Source: Rhizobium pisi
GTDB taxonomy: Bacteria > Pseudomonadota > Alphaproteobacteria > Rhizobiales > Rhizobiaceae
Reading direction: 5' to 3'
Assembly (NCBI RefSeq): GCF_003938655.1
Contig: NZ_RJJT01000036.1
Location: 1-44,702 of the forward strand
Length of the DNA: 44,702 nt
Positions within the stretch are counted from its first letter, which is position 1. Every line of letters starts with the position of its first letter. Under the pieces are notes generated by a model that was given only the letters and a program-made list of their open reading frames with translations, had not been told where the DNA came from and did not search any database. The translations under genes and the position numbers were made by a program. This document shows positions 23,447 to 31,626 of this stretch, one piece after another.

Positions 23447-23876
23447 GCACGTTCTCCCTTCTTACGATCGGACAGTGCTCATTTCGTTGCTGGATATTGC
23501 CTGACCGCAGAACCCCGAACGAGTTAATCGTCGTAAATCCCAGGGAAACGAGCATCGCGATTGACCTAGGAACATCGCTGGCGCTGGATGGAGCATTGGT
23601 CCGGCGAAGACGCCCAGGCGCGGCAACTGGACTGCGACAGTCAAACCGCAGTTACAGCGACGTTGAGCTAGCCAAGTAACAGGGCGGGCCAAAAACGGGG
23701 TGTTGAACACCGTCAAATCGTGAGAATGTTGCTATCCCCACTCGCGCGCAGCCGCCGCGTTTCACGCATGTTTACATCATTTCACCTGCGTTGCGGCCAC
23801 TTCTGTCGTATTGCTCGATTAAGTCGAAAGCCCGCGATGGCGGAACGTGCCGCCAAGCAACGGCCGGGAGACGCGA
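23447..23876. other. Divergent intergenic region
   Basis: A 430-bp space between the leftward hydrolase and the rightward channel gene. No gene is supported. It should hold both promoters, but I cannot place -35/-10 boxes with confidence. Confidence 0.5.
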
Positions 23877-25343
23877 ATGCCATCCGTTCTGACCGATTTG
23901 TGGATACAGTTCTCTATACTGTTCGGAGCCAGAGCAGCCGCCCATATAGTGTCTCCCGCTCCTGGAACCCGTCGATTGATCATCGACTGCGTGTTTTTCT
24001 TGGCACTGACTGCCTTACTGCTTTGGAACGGCATACCGCCCTACTCTGTGGAAGACCTGGGGTCTGCGGTAACGTTGCGCTTCGTGCACGGGAGCCTCAA
24101 GACCATATGGTGGCTGGCGGGTGCAATGGTTTTAGCGAATTGCGCGCGCGTCTTTCTAATTCTTGAACACAAGCCTCGCGAAGGCAGACTTCTTCAAGAT
24201 CTCGTCGTAGCAATTATCTACGTAAGCGCAGCGTTATGCATCATAGCCTATGTGTTCAGCCTGCCGGTCGGAACAATAATTGCGACATCCGGCGTCTTCG
24301 CCATCGTACTCGGCCTTGCCCTTCAAAGCACTTTAAACGACGTGTTCTCGGGCATCGCGCTCAACCTCAACAGGCTCCTTTCTGTGGGGGACTGGGTCGT
24401 TCTGGACGATGACGTTCAGGGCAAGGTCGTGGAGACCAACTGGCGGTCCACACAGTTTCTCAACAAAACTGGCGACCTCGTTGTTGTCCCCAACAGCATG
24501 TTAGCGAAGAGCCGCATAACAAATCTGAGTGTGCCAGACATCTCACATGGAGCCAGCCTGACTGTTAAGATGCAAGCGAGTGTGCCACCCAAAGCCATCG
24601 AAGACACGATGCATCAGGTGCTGCTTGGTAGCAGGGAGATATTGAGATCGCCAAGCCCATCGGTCTCGATAACGGGTATGAGTCGAGACAGCATCGAAGT
24701 GGAACTTTCATTCCGTGTACCCACCTTGTTATCTGTTGCGAAGGCGAGGAACGAAATATTCGACCTGATTTATCGCCACACCTTCGCTGCCAGCTTGCCA
24801 CTTGCTTCAGATCCTCCCGCGGAAAAAACGGCGGCGGGTGCTGGAAAACCTGATTTTGTTAAGAGCCTCATCAGCTTGGCACCGATTTTCGCCAATCTCA
24901 CGAACGACGAAGCGAACGCACTGGCCTCTTCCGCCGAGCGCGTGGTGATGAAGCAAGGAGCGGTAATCGCTAGGAAAGACTCGACGACTAGCGCACTTAT
25001 GATGTTGGCACGTGGCGTCGCGATTGTCGAAGACGGTGTTGATGACGGAAGGATTGAGTTCGCAAGGCTCTCGCCTGGAGACGTTCTTGGAGAAAGAGGC
25101 GTTTTGCTGGGTAGTAAGGAAGTGGCCGATACCATATGCCTTACGGATGTGACGCTATATCAGATAAGCAAAGGCAAGATTGCAGAGATACTTAGAGAAC
25201 GCCCCGCCATCGCTGAGGACCTCGCAGCTTTGCTGCTTACGCGCACAAAGGCGGAGGACGCGCTTCACCAAGCCAGCAGTGACCGCGCTTCCACGACAGC
25301 CCCCGACCTGAGGATGCGGATCCTTAGGCTCTTCCATCTCTAG
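23877..25343 (+). CDS. MscS-like channel with C-terminal cyclic-nucleotide-binding domain
   Basis: A 488-residue inner-membrane protein. Four or five hydrophobic segments occupy about 1-150. The MscS pore/beta region follows, with VFAIVLGLALQSTLNDVFSG and SVGDWVVLDDDVQGKVVETN and the WRSTQF...VVPNSMLAKS block. Residues about 330-450 form a cNMP-binding-like barrel (GAVIARKDSTTSALMMLARG and the LSPGDVLGERGVLLG segment). This is the bCNG arrangement, in which ligand rather than membrane tension is thought to gate the channel. ATG 23877 is chosen because GGGAG lies 6 nt upstream; a GTG at 23847 is the alternative. Confidence 0.87.
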   Translation: MPSVLTDLWIQFSILFGARAAAHIVSPAPGTRRLIIDCVFFLALTALLLWNGIPPYSVEDLGSAVTLRFVHGSLKTIWWLAGAMVLANCARVFLILEHKPREGRLLQDLVVAIIYVSAALCIIAYVFSLPVGTIIATSGVFAIVLGLALQSTLNDVFSGIALNLNRLLSVGDWVVLDDDVQGKVVETNWRSTQFLNKTGDLVVVPNSMLAKSRITNLSVPDISHGASLTVKMQASVPPKAIEDTMHQVLLGSREILRSPSPSVSITGMSRDSIEVELSFRVPTLLSVAKARNEIFDLIYRHTFAASLPLASDPPAEKTAAGAGKPDFVKSLISLAPIFANLTNDEANALASSAERVVMKQGAVIARKDSTTSALMMLARGVAIVEDGVDDGRIEFARLSPGDVLGERGVLLGSKEVADTICLTDVTLYQISKGKIAEILRERPAIAEDLAALLLTRTKAEDALHQASSDRASTTAPDLRMRILRLFHL

Positions 25344-25560
25344 GAATTCCCGTGCTTTAGCAGGATTTAACGAGATGCGTGACCTCGTGTGTTCTAGCCT
25401 GGATGTCGTGGGAGAGCATCCCACGCAAAAATAACGATCGACGGCCAATGCTGCCACTTTCCCACTAGGCGGCCTCTCATCGACGCCGCCCGGATGCAAC
25501 GGGAAAGTCAAACAATCGATCGAGTTTTCACGCCGAAAATCGGCAAAAAGGAGACTTCAG

Positions 25561-26313
25561 ATGATGACGATTTTGTCGACCGCAGCACTTCTGCTTTCAA
25601 GTTTGGCGTTATCGACCGCGGCCTGGTCCGCGGATGGGGCTGCAAAAACAGTCGTACTTGTCCACGGCGCTTTCGCCGACGGGACATCGTGGCAAAAGGT
25701 AATTCCGCGCCTGGAGAAGGCTGGCCTCAAAGTAATAGCCGTACAAAATTCTCTGGACTCGCTTGAAAACGATGTCATCGCTACCAAGCGCGCGATCAAG
25801 AACGCCGAAGGCCCTGTAGTTCTCGTCGGCCACTCGTGGGCAGGCGTTGTCATAACGGAAGCTGGAACTGATCCGAAGGTGAAGTCTCTAGTCTATGTGG
25901 CGGCCTGCGCGCCCGATAAAGGGCAGTCGTTAGAGGACGTTACGTCAAAATATCCCCAGCTGGAAAGCCGCAAGGAATACATGAAGGACGACGACGGCTT
26001 CTTGAGGATCAGCGACCAAGGCATCAAGAAGTACTTCGCAGCTGATCTCGACCCTGAATCTAAAGCGGTTGTAGCTGCGACGCAGGGTCCGTTCCACGTC
26101 AGATGCCTTAGCGCAAAGGTCTCGGAAGCGGCGTGGCGCGAGAAACCGACTTTCATGGTGGTGGCAACCAAAGACCAGATCATCCCGCCACAGCTCGAGA
26201 AGGATCAGGCTAAGGCGGCCAACGCCAAGGCGATCGAAATACCTTCAAGCCATGTCGCGATGCTATCGCATGCCGAGGAAGTATCGGATCTGATAATTCA
26301 GGCGGCAAAGTAA
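25561..26313 (+). CDS. Secreted alpha/beta hydrolase (EstC-like esterase)
   Basis: A 250-residue protein. The N-terminal ~22 residues are a signal peptide (TILSTAALLLSSLALSTAAWS). The core has LVHGAFADGTSW, the nucleophile elbow VGHSWAGV (Ser), and the C-terminal SSHVAMLSHAEEV histidine. This is the salicylate-esterase/EstC-like group common in soil bacteria. AAAAGGAGACTTCAG precedes ATG 25561. It is followed after 20 bp by the second Asp-nucleophile hydrolase, probably in one operon. The substrate is not predictable. Confidence 0.87.
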   Translation: MMTILSTAALLLSSLALSTAAWSADGAAKTVVLVHGAFADGTSWQKVIPRLEKAGLKVIAVQNSLDSLENDVIATKRAIKNAEGPVVLVGHSWAGVVITEAGTDPKVKSLVYVAACAPDKGQSLEDVTSKYPQLESRKEYMKDDDGFLRISDQGIKKYFAADLDPESKAVVAATQGPFHVRCLSAKVSEAAWREKPTFMVVATKDQIIPPQLEKDQAKAANAKAIEIPSSHVAMLSHAEEVSDLIIQAAK

Positions 26314-26333
26314 AGTGGATGGGAGAAGGCGCG

Positions 26334-27239
26334 ATGACGAGCTATTACGAAATGACCTACCGCCGGCTCGCCGTCGAAGACACGGAGATCTTCTATCGCG
26401 AGACGCATCCGAAAGATGCGGCATCGACTTCTCCTCCCATTTTGCTACTGCACGGGTTTCCTTCAACGTCGCATCAATACAGAGCTCTTATGGAGCGACT
26501 TGGAGGAAGCTTCCGCATGATCGCTCCCGATTATCCCGGGTTCGGTCAAAGTACCGCTCCTGTCAGCAAGAAGGAGGGAGGAACATTTGAATATTCATTC
26601 GACAACCTTTCACGTGCCATCGAGGCCTTTATAGATACCCTTGGCCTAACCAGGGTGATCCTTTACATTTTCGACTTTGGTGCCCCAGTGGGGATGAGGA
26701 TCGCAACCAGAAGGCCGGAACTCATAGCCGGCCTGATCATTCAAAACGGAAACTGTTACGACGCCGGATTGTCGGAGGCAGCAAAGAGGCTAATGTCGGC
26801 TCGACCAGAGGATCCCGCAGTCACCGCCGAACTATCAGGGCTGCTCACAGCAGAGGGAGTTCGCTTCCAGTACCTCACGGGAACATCGCGGCCGGAACGT
26901 ATAATGCCGGACAATTACGATCTCGATTTGCACTACATCGAGCAGCCGGGTCGCAAGCAGTCACAACTTGACCTGCTTCTCGACTACAAGAGCAACCTGC
27001 CCCTTTACCCGCAATGGCAGGAATGGCTGAGAGCCAACGTGCCGCCCGCACTGATCGTCTGGGGTAAGAACGACCCCTTCTTCACACCGGCAGGAGCACA
27101 GGCATACCTGGACGATCTCCCCAATGCTCACCTACAATTTCTCGAGACTGGACACTTCGCGCTCGAGGAATGCCTCCCTCAGGTCGCGTCCCTGATCGGC
27201 CAATTTTTGGCTGGCTTCAACGCTCGCCCCCAGACGTGA
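26334..27239 (+). CDS. Alpha/beta hydrolase, epoxide hydrolase/dehalogenase-like
   Basis: A 301-residue cytoplasmic hydrolase. It has LLLHGFPSTSHQYR, APDYPGFGQS, an aspartate nucleophile in IFDFGAPVG, IVWGKNDPFF and ETGHFALEE. It shares the NGN-YD-GL block and overall length with the secreted protein at 22472-23446, so they are paralogues that differ by the signal peptide. ATG 26334 is preferred to ATG 26319 because GGGAGAAG lies 5 nt before it. It is 20 bp downstream of the EstC-like gene and probably co-transcribed. Confidence 0.86.
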   Translation: MTSYYEMTYRRLAVEDTEIFYRETHPKDAASTSPPILLLHGFPSTSHQYRALMERLGGSFRMIAPDYPGFGQSTAPVSKKEGGTFEYSFDNLSRAIEAFIDTLGLTRVILYIFDFGAPVGMRIATRRPELIAGLIIQNGNCYDAGLSEAAKRLMSARPEDPAVTAELSGLLTAEGVRFQYLTGTSRPERIMPDNYDLDLHYIEQPGRKQSQLDLLLDYKSNLPLYPQWQEWLRANVPPALIVWGKNDPFFTPAGAQAYLDDLPNAHLQFLETGHFALEECLPQVASLIGQFLAGFNARPQT

Positions 27240-27778
27240 AGCTTAGCGTGCGAAAAACTCGGACAATTTCGAATTTTGCGAGGTTGCGCGATCATCGATG
27301 AGTACTTCAACGATGGAGAAATTACATGCTAATGTTTCCTACGTTCGCCTTTGCCGCCCTCGCCCTCGGCATCTGTGGATAGCGGTTCGCATCCATTTGT
27401 CTCCGAGACCGCCAAGACGGACTCGACCCTGGTTCTGGCCACCGCGACCAGCGAAGATTCAAACCAAAGCGGAAGTGACGCTGCCGTCAGTTCGATGCCA
27501 AGAAATGCGTTTCCATCCTCGCGGAACGCCCAGAGGAGAGCACTGCGCAGGTCAGCCGACCGGGTAACCAAACCGATACCTCGGCTCAATTATGTTCTTT
27601 CTAATATTGGGGTAGCATCATGTCCGTCGCCACCTCCTCCCGAGGCGACCAAGGACCAAGGCTTGCTGGTCTCCCCTCCGCACCGCCGCCTGCGATACGG
27701 TCCAAGAGAGCCGCCCCCCGCCGGGGCGGCTCGCATTTCTAGTTCATCGCAACGGATCCAGCCACCTCTCTCGAGGAG
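27240..27778. other. 540-bp stretch with a possible decayed secreted-protein gene
   Basis: At 27326 an ATG opens a signal-like start (MLMFPTFAFAALALGICG) that ends at TAG after 18 codons. Another frame continues with a Ser/Thr-rich stretch. It may be a broken lipoprotein gene, but no family is recognisable. The rest contains the dps terminator. Confidence 0.3.
27708..27732. terminator. Perfect 10-bp GC hairpin downstream of dps
   Basis: GAGCCGCCCC (27708-27717) pairs perfectly with GGGGCGGCTC (27723-27732) across a 5-nt loop. It lies 47 bp beyond the dps stop codon on the minus strand. The U-tract is poor on both strands, so it may be a terminator or an mRNA 3'-end stabiliser. Confidence 0.6.
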
Positions 27779-28297
27779 CTACCGCTCGAGACGCGTTGCC
27801 TCGAACAGGAACCACAGCCTGCCTTCCGCCTCGTCGATCCAGTTCTCGATGAGGCTCGTTGTCGCATGGTCATCATGTGAAGAGGTCAGCTCATGTAGCT
27901 GACGTAAGATACCGACAAGCTGCTTGTTGTCGTCACGAAGCTCGGACAACATGTCTCTTGGCGTCACGAAATCCGCGTCGTTATCGAGGATCCTTTGAAG
28001 TCGCGAGATATGACCTATCGATTTCAGCGTCGGCCCGCCAACCTTTCGAGCACGCTCGGCGATATCATCCGTCATCGCGAAAAGCTGGGCTCCTTGCTCA
28101 TCAAGCATCAAGTGATAGTCGCGAAAATGCGGTCCGGACACGTGCCAATGAAAGTTCTTGGTCTTGAGGTAGAGTGCGAAAACGTCCGCCAACAGAGCCG
28201 TAAGCGCTGCCGCGATATCACGGGTTGCGTCCTCCCCCAGGTCCGTCGGCGTTGAAAGCGGAAGGCTTCGGTGTTGATGCGCTACTTTTCTGTCCAT
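27779..28297 (-). CDS. dps: Dps/ferritin-like DNA-protection protein
   Basis: A 172-residue Dps-family protein. The ferroxidase ligands are recognisable as H50 and H62 with D66 (KNFHWHVSGPHF, then YHLMLDEQ) and D77/E81 (MTDDIAERARKVGG), matching E. coli H51, H63, D67, D78 and E82. Dps forms a dodecamer that oxidises and stores iron and shields DNA in stationary phase. The ~20-residue N-terminal tail has only a few basic residues, so DNA binding is uncertain. ATG 28297 has AAAGGATAAC upstream. It is monocistronic. Confidence 0.92.
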   Translation of the reverse strand: MDRKVAHQHRSLPLSTPTDLGEDATRDIAAALTALLADVFALYLKTKNFHWHVSGPHFRDYHLMLDEQGAQLFAMTDDIAERARKVGGPTLKSIGHISRLQRILDNDADFVTPRDMLSELRDDNKQLVGILRQLHELTSSHDDHATTSLIENWIDEAEGRLWFLFEATRLER

Positions 28298-28554
28298 GGC
28301 GTTATCCTTTGATGGGGAGGAAGCTCAAGAGAGCCAGCGCAAGTTTACCCGCTGGAACGCCCGCAGAGAAACTTTCGATGGTTTAAATACACTATACTCG
28401 AGTGCAACGAGAGGCTTGCAGGCCTTATACCGGGGAATAGGCGTGGCTTGGCCCAACCGCGCGGACGCGCAGTAACGATGACCTCATGCAGCCGGCCCTG
28501 ATTGAAACGACATCGGATCAGCTGGTTTGGCGTTCTATCGGGACAATGCCGCAT

Positions 28555-29316
28555 TCAGGCAAAGATCGGCATCACGAGGCTCCGAGCGCCGGTTGTTCGC
28601 TCCCGGGTGTCCTTGAAGGCGCTGTCGTCCGCGTTCGCAAGAGTTTGGGACCGTTCGAAGGAAAGGTGCAGCGAGACGTCCTTTACCAACTCTGCCAAGG
28701 TCCTCGCCTGCATTTTTTTCATCAATTTTGCACGATGCACTTTCACGGTGATTTCGGTGATTCCAAGGAGGGCGGCGATCTGCTTGTTCAACAGTCCGTC
28801 GACAACGCCCTCCAAGACCTCGCGCTCTCGTGACGTCAAGGAGTGAAAACGCCGGTCAATCGCAGCCTTGGAACGATTGATGCTGGCACGCTGCCTATAC
28901 GCCAGATCAGCGGCGCAAACGGCGTCGAGGACTTCCTGCTCCCGGAAAGGTTTCTGGATAAAGTCGAATGCGCCGGCCTTCATCGCGCGCACGCTCATGT
29001 TCACGTCTGCGAAGCCGGTCATGAACACGATCTGGGACTGCGAGCCTCGATGCGACAGGCGCTGCTGAAGATCAAGGCCGCTCATCCCCTGCAGCTTTAC
29101 GTCCAGCAAAATACAGCTGGGTTCGACGGTAAGTGGAGATGAGAGAAACTCGGAGGCTCCGACGAAAGTCACGACCGGAAACCCAACGTTCTCGATCAGG
29201 CTCGATACCAGTATGCGAGTGTCCGGATCATCCTCGATGACTGCAACGCACCCCAGATAATGAAGATCGTCATCCCGAGTGGAACTCGTTGCTCGCCTTG
29301 ATGTAGAAATCATCAT
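28555..29316 (-). CDS. FixJ-family two-component response regulator
   Basis: A 253-residue regulator. The REC domain (about 22-140) has the acidic pair EDD (28-30), the phospho-acceptor D72 in CILLDVKLQGMSG, and the switch T/K residues in FMTGFAD and FIQKPF. The LuxR-type HTH (about 157-220) is LTSREREVLEGVVDGLLNKQ, then ITEITVKVHRAKLMKKM. The tail beyond 225 is unusual for FixJ (about 205 residues). No histidine kinase gene is nearby, so it is an orphan here. It is downstream of, and co-directional with, the FUSC and winged-helix ATPase genes. Confidence 0.9.
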   Translation of the reverse strand: MMISTSRRATSSTRDDDLHYLGCVAVIEDDPDTRILVSSLIENVGFPVVTFVGASEFLSSPLTVEPSCILLDVKLQGMSGLDLQQRLSHRGSQSQIVFMTGFADVNMSVRAMKAGAFDFIQKPFREQEVLDAVCAADLAYRQRASINRSKAAIDRRFHSLTSREREVLEGVVDGLLNKQIAALLGITEITVKVHRAKLMKKMQARTLAELVKDVSLHLSFERSQTLANADDSAFKDTRERTTGARSLVMPIFA

Positions 29317-29435
29317 TGACTTTTCCTCTCGCGTTTCGACACGTTAACTTTACGCGTGTTTCCCCATGACAAACCGTTGAAGTCGGTGAAATGGTGTCAA
29401 ACGGCGCGAAAGCCGAGGGAAACCCACTCCTCTCA

Positions 29436-31565
29436 CTATTGCCCGCCGTAGCCCCTCCCACCACGGCCGTATGCCCTGATGAAGGCTTGCACCGTCAATG
29501 CAAGATCAGCAACGGCCTGGTCCAATTCGTCGCCGGACTTTGGGAACGGCATGGGTAGATCCCCCAATGTCCAAGTCCTGAGCTGCATCTCGAGAACCGA
29601 TGACATGGCTTCGTAGTAGTCGGCTCGCTGTGTATCGACCTGAGGATCGTGGTCCCCGAGAGTTTCGAAGACTGCAGACGCTCCGCATACATTTCTCAGC
29701 GCCAGGAGAACACTATTCAGAGCATCTGAGCTGGCTATGGCACCGTTGCCGAGACTTAGTCCCATCGCCGCAACCTCAGCCCTGGAGCTGCCGACACCCG
29801 CGTCCGCCTGTGCCTTCGCAAGCTCCGCCGAATGCGGCCCGTGGCGCGACCTTCGCACGCTGGACGCAAATGACAGGTTTGCGGATACGGCTGTCCGGAG
29901 AGTATCGGAAATCGCGACACGATCCTTGGTCGGGAATATCAATATGCTCGCAACCACACCGAAGAGAGCACCAAGACTCTCGTTCACCGCTCTTAAAAAG
30001 ATCAGATCGTCTGCGGGTCTGATGAGGTCAGAGAGCAACATGAACATCGGCGTCAGGAAGATCGTGAATAGCGCGTAATTCACCGTGCGTAAGGCAATGA
30101 CCGCGGCCGCGAGCGGAACGATCGCTAGAGCCATCGCAACGTCGCCAGGGCTGTTCATGAGCAACCCCGCGGCGACCAACCCGCCGAGGAGAGTGCCTGT
30201 TGCTCGCTCCAACACCCGGGCCCAGGTGGTCCCCAAAGCCGGCTGCATCACGACCAAAGTCGCAATCGTTCCCCAGTATGACAAGGTAACTCCAAGCCAC
30301 CCCTCCACGAGATGGCAAGCGGTCACAGCTGTGGCCACCCGCAACGCTTGATGCCACACAACAGACGGCATCGCAGGCCTCTCGAAGATCGTCGCTAATA
30401 GGCCGGTGGATAAAACATCTTGCCGTTGTTCCGGGCTTGTTGTTCCGCCCAGAGACATCAGTGCGATGGCCGCGCCCTCTATGCACCTGCCGAAAGCCCT
30501 GTTTTGGTCTTCGGCCGCGCGGTGGAGAGACCTTGCGTCTTCGTTGATTCGAGCCGAGGTCATGGCTCCTGAGTCCAAGCAATCGATCACTTCCCGCAAC
30601 AGCTCGTCTAAATCGCGAAGTAATGTGACATTATCTTCGCTGAACACCCCGCCTGACCTGCGTAGGTGCCCGAGAGCGATCAGATTACCCAGTAACCTCG
30701 AGGCTACGTCAACCGCGTGACCGTGCGGCTTGCTCCCCAAAAGACGTCGCGCAACGATTTGGCGACCTCGCTCAATAGCGATCCTCACGGCCCTACGGGT
30801 CAGCGTCTCATATTGCAGCCAGGCCGCGCTGTCGGCAACTGGAGATCGGTCGAGATCGATCAGCGCGCTCAGCATCGTCCGCAACCGGCTGTAGATCGTC
30901 ACGAGCAACAATCTGCCCGGGGCATTGGTGTGGTTCGGCCATATCAAGGTCGATATGAGGATTGTCGCCGTCGATCCGAGCAGGAAGCAACCTCCAAGTT
31001 GGAGCGCTCCCTCGAATGGACGCGGTGTCGACACACCGATCACAACTGCAATTGCGGAGATGAAGCTACCTTGGGCGGGTCCGGGTCCGAACGCGGGCGC
31101 GTAGGATCGACCTAGACAGCACAATGCGACGAGAGTGAAGAGCGTTGCGGTAGCAGCCACGGTGCCGAAGTGAGCACCGAAGGATGAGAGGGCAAACACG
31201 ATCGCGCCTAGGATCGCAAATTTCGCCATGACACGGAAGCGAGACCGGGCTCCGCCGAACGGGTCGCAAAGGGAGGTCCAAAATGCGGCGACAACGCTGA
31301 ATGCCAAGTCTGGTATATCAAGGCAGATTGCACCGGCTAGCAAAAGAGCGATCGAAATTGCCGCTCGAACCCCATCGAGAATGTCCAACTGTTCAGGGAC
31401 GACAGCATAGACCTGTCCTTCAGACCACAAGGTCCGTCGCGAAACAAATGACACGAGCCTCGAAGTTAGGCGCATTTGTTGTGTGCTCTTCCGGTAGAGG
31501 TGGCGGCCCATCGGCACCACAGCTGAGGCAGGTGATCCGGCGGCAGCGAAGGGCCCTTGGCGCAT
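29436..31565 (-). CDS. FUSC-family inner-membrane exporter (AaeB/YccS-like)
   Basis: A 709-residue membrane protein. It has two bundles of about six hydrophobic segments each, one at about 65-190 and one at about 415-560. A charged cytoplasmic region lies between them and a second soluble region at the C-terminus. This is the FUSC layout of aromatic-acid efflux proteins such as AaeB. No membrane-fusion partner (AaeA-like) is adjacent. It lies 61 bp downstream of the 973-residue regulator on the same strand, suggesting that the regulator controls export of a toxic or aromatic compound. The start is ATG 31565; a later ATG at residue 19 or 31 is possible. Confidence 0.85.
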   Translation of the reverse strand: MRQGPFAAAGSPASAVVPMGRHLYRKSTQQMRLTSRLVSFVSRRTLWSEGQVYAVVPEQLDILDGVRAAISIALLLAGAICLDIPDLAFSVVAAFWTSLCDPFGGARSRFRVMAKFAILGAIVFALSSFGAHFGTVAATATLFTLVALCCLGRSYAPAFGPGPAQGSFISAIAVVIGVSTPRPFEGALQLGGCFLLGSTATILISTLIWPNHTNAPGRLLLVTIYSRLRTMLSALIDLDRSPVADSAAWLQYETLTRRAVRIAIERGRQIVARRLLGSKPHGHAVDVASRLLGNLIALGHLRRSGGVFSEDNVTLLRDLDELLREVIDCLDSGAMTSARINEDARSLHRAAEDQNRAFGRCIEGAAIALMSLGGTTSPEQRQDVLSTGLLATIFERPAMPSVVWHQALRVATAVTACHLVEGWLGVTLSYWGTIATLVVMQPALGTTWARVLERATGTLLGGLVAAGLLMNSPGDVAMALAIVPLAAAVIALRTVNYALFTIFLTPMFMLLSDLIRPADDLIFLRAVNESLGALFGVVASILIFPTKDRVAISDTLRTAVSANLSFASSVRRSRHGPHSAELAKAQADAGVGSSRAEVAAMGLSLGNGAIASSDALNSVLLALRNVCGASAVFETLGDHDPQVDTQRADYYEAMSSVLEMQLRTWTLGDLPMPFPKSGDELDQAVADLALTVQAFIRAYGRGGRGYGGQ

Positions 31566-31626
31566 ACGCTAGCGGCTGCTTCGAGCGCCCGCGAGTTGAG
31601 CCTGGTTATGTCGCGGGAAATCACGT

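Noticed and set aside
25407..25425. CGTGGG/CCCACG hairpin after the channel gene as a terminator
   Set aside because: It is followed by an A-rich rather than T-rich run on the plus strand, so termination is not supported.
27351..27902. A 183-codon plus-strand frame before and over dps
   Set aside because: Its 3' half is antisense to the Dps coding region and the 5' half has no family motif or ribosome binding site.
29600..31115. Plus-strand frames inside the FUSC gene
   Set aside because: They are antisense shadows of a membrane protein with consistent hydrophobic segments on the minus strand.
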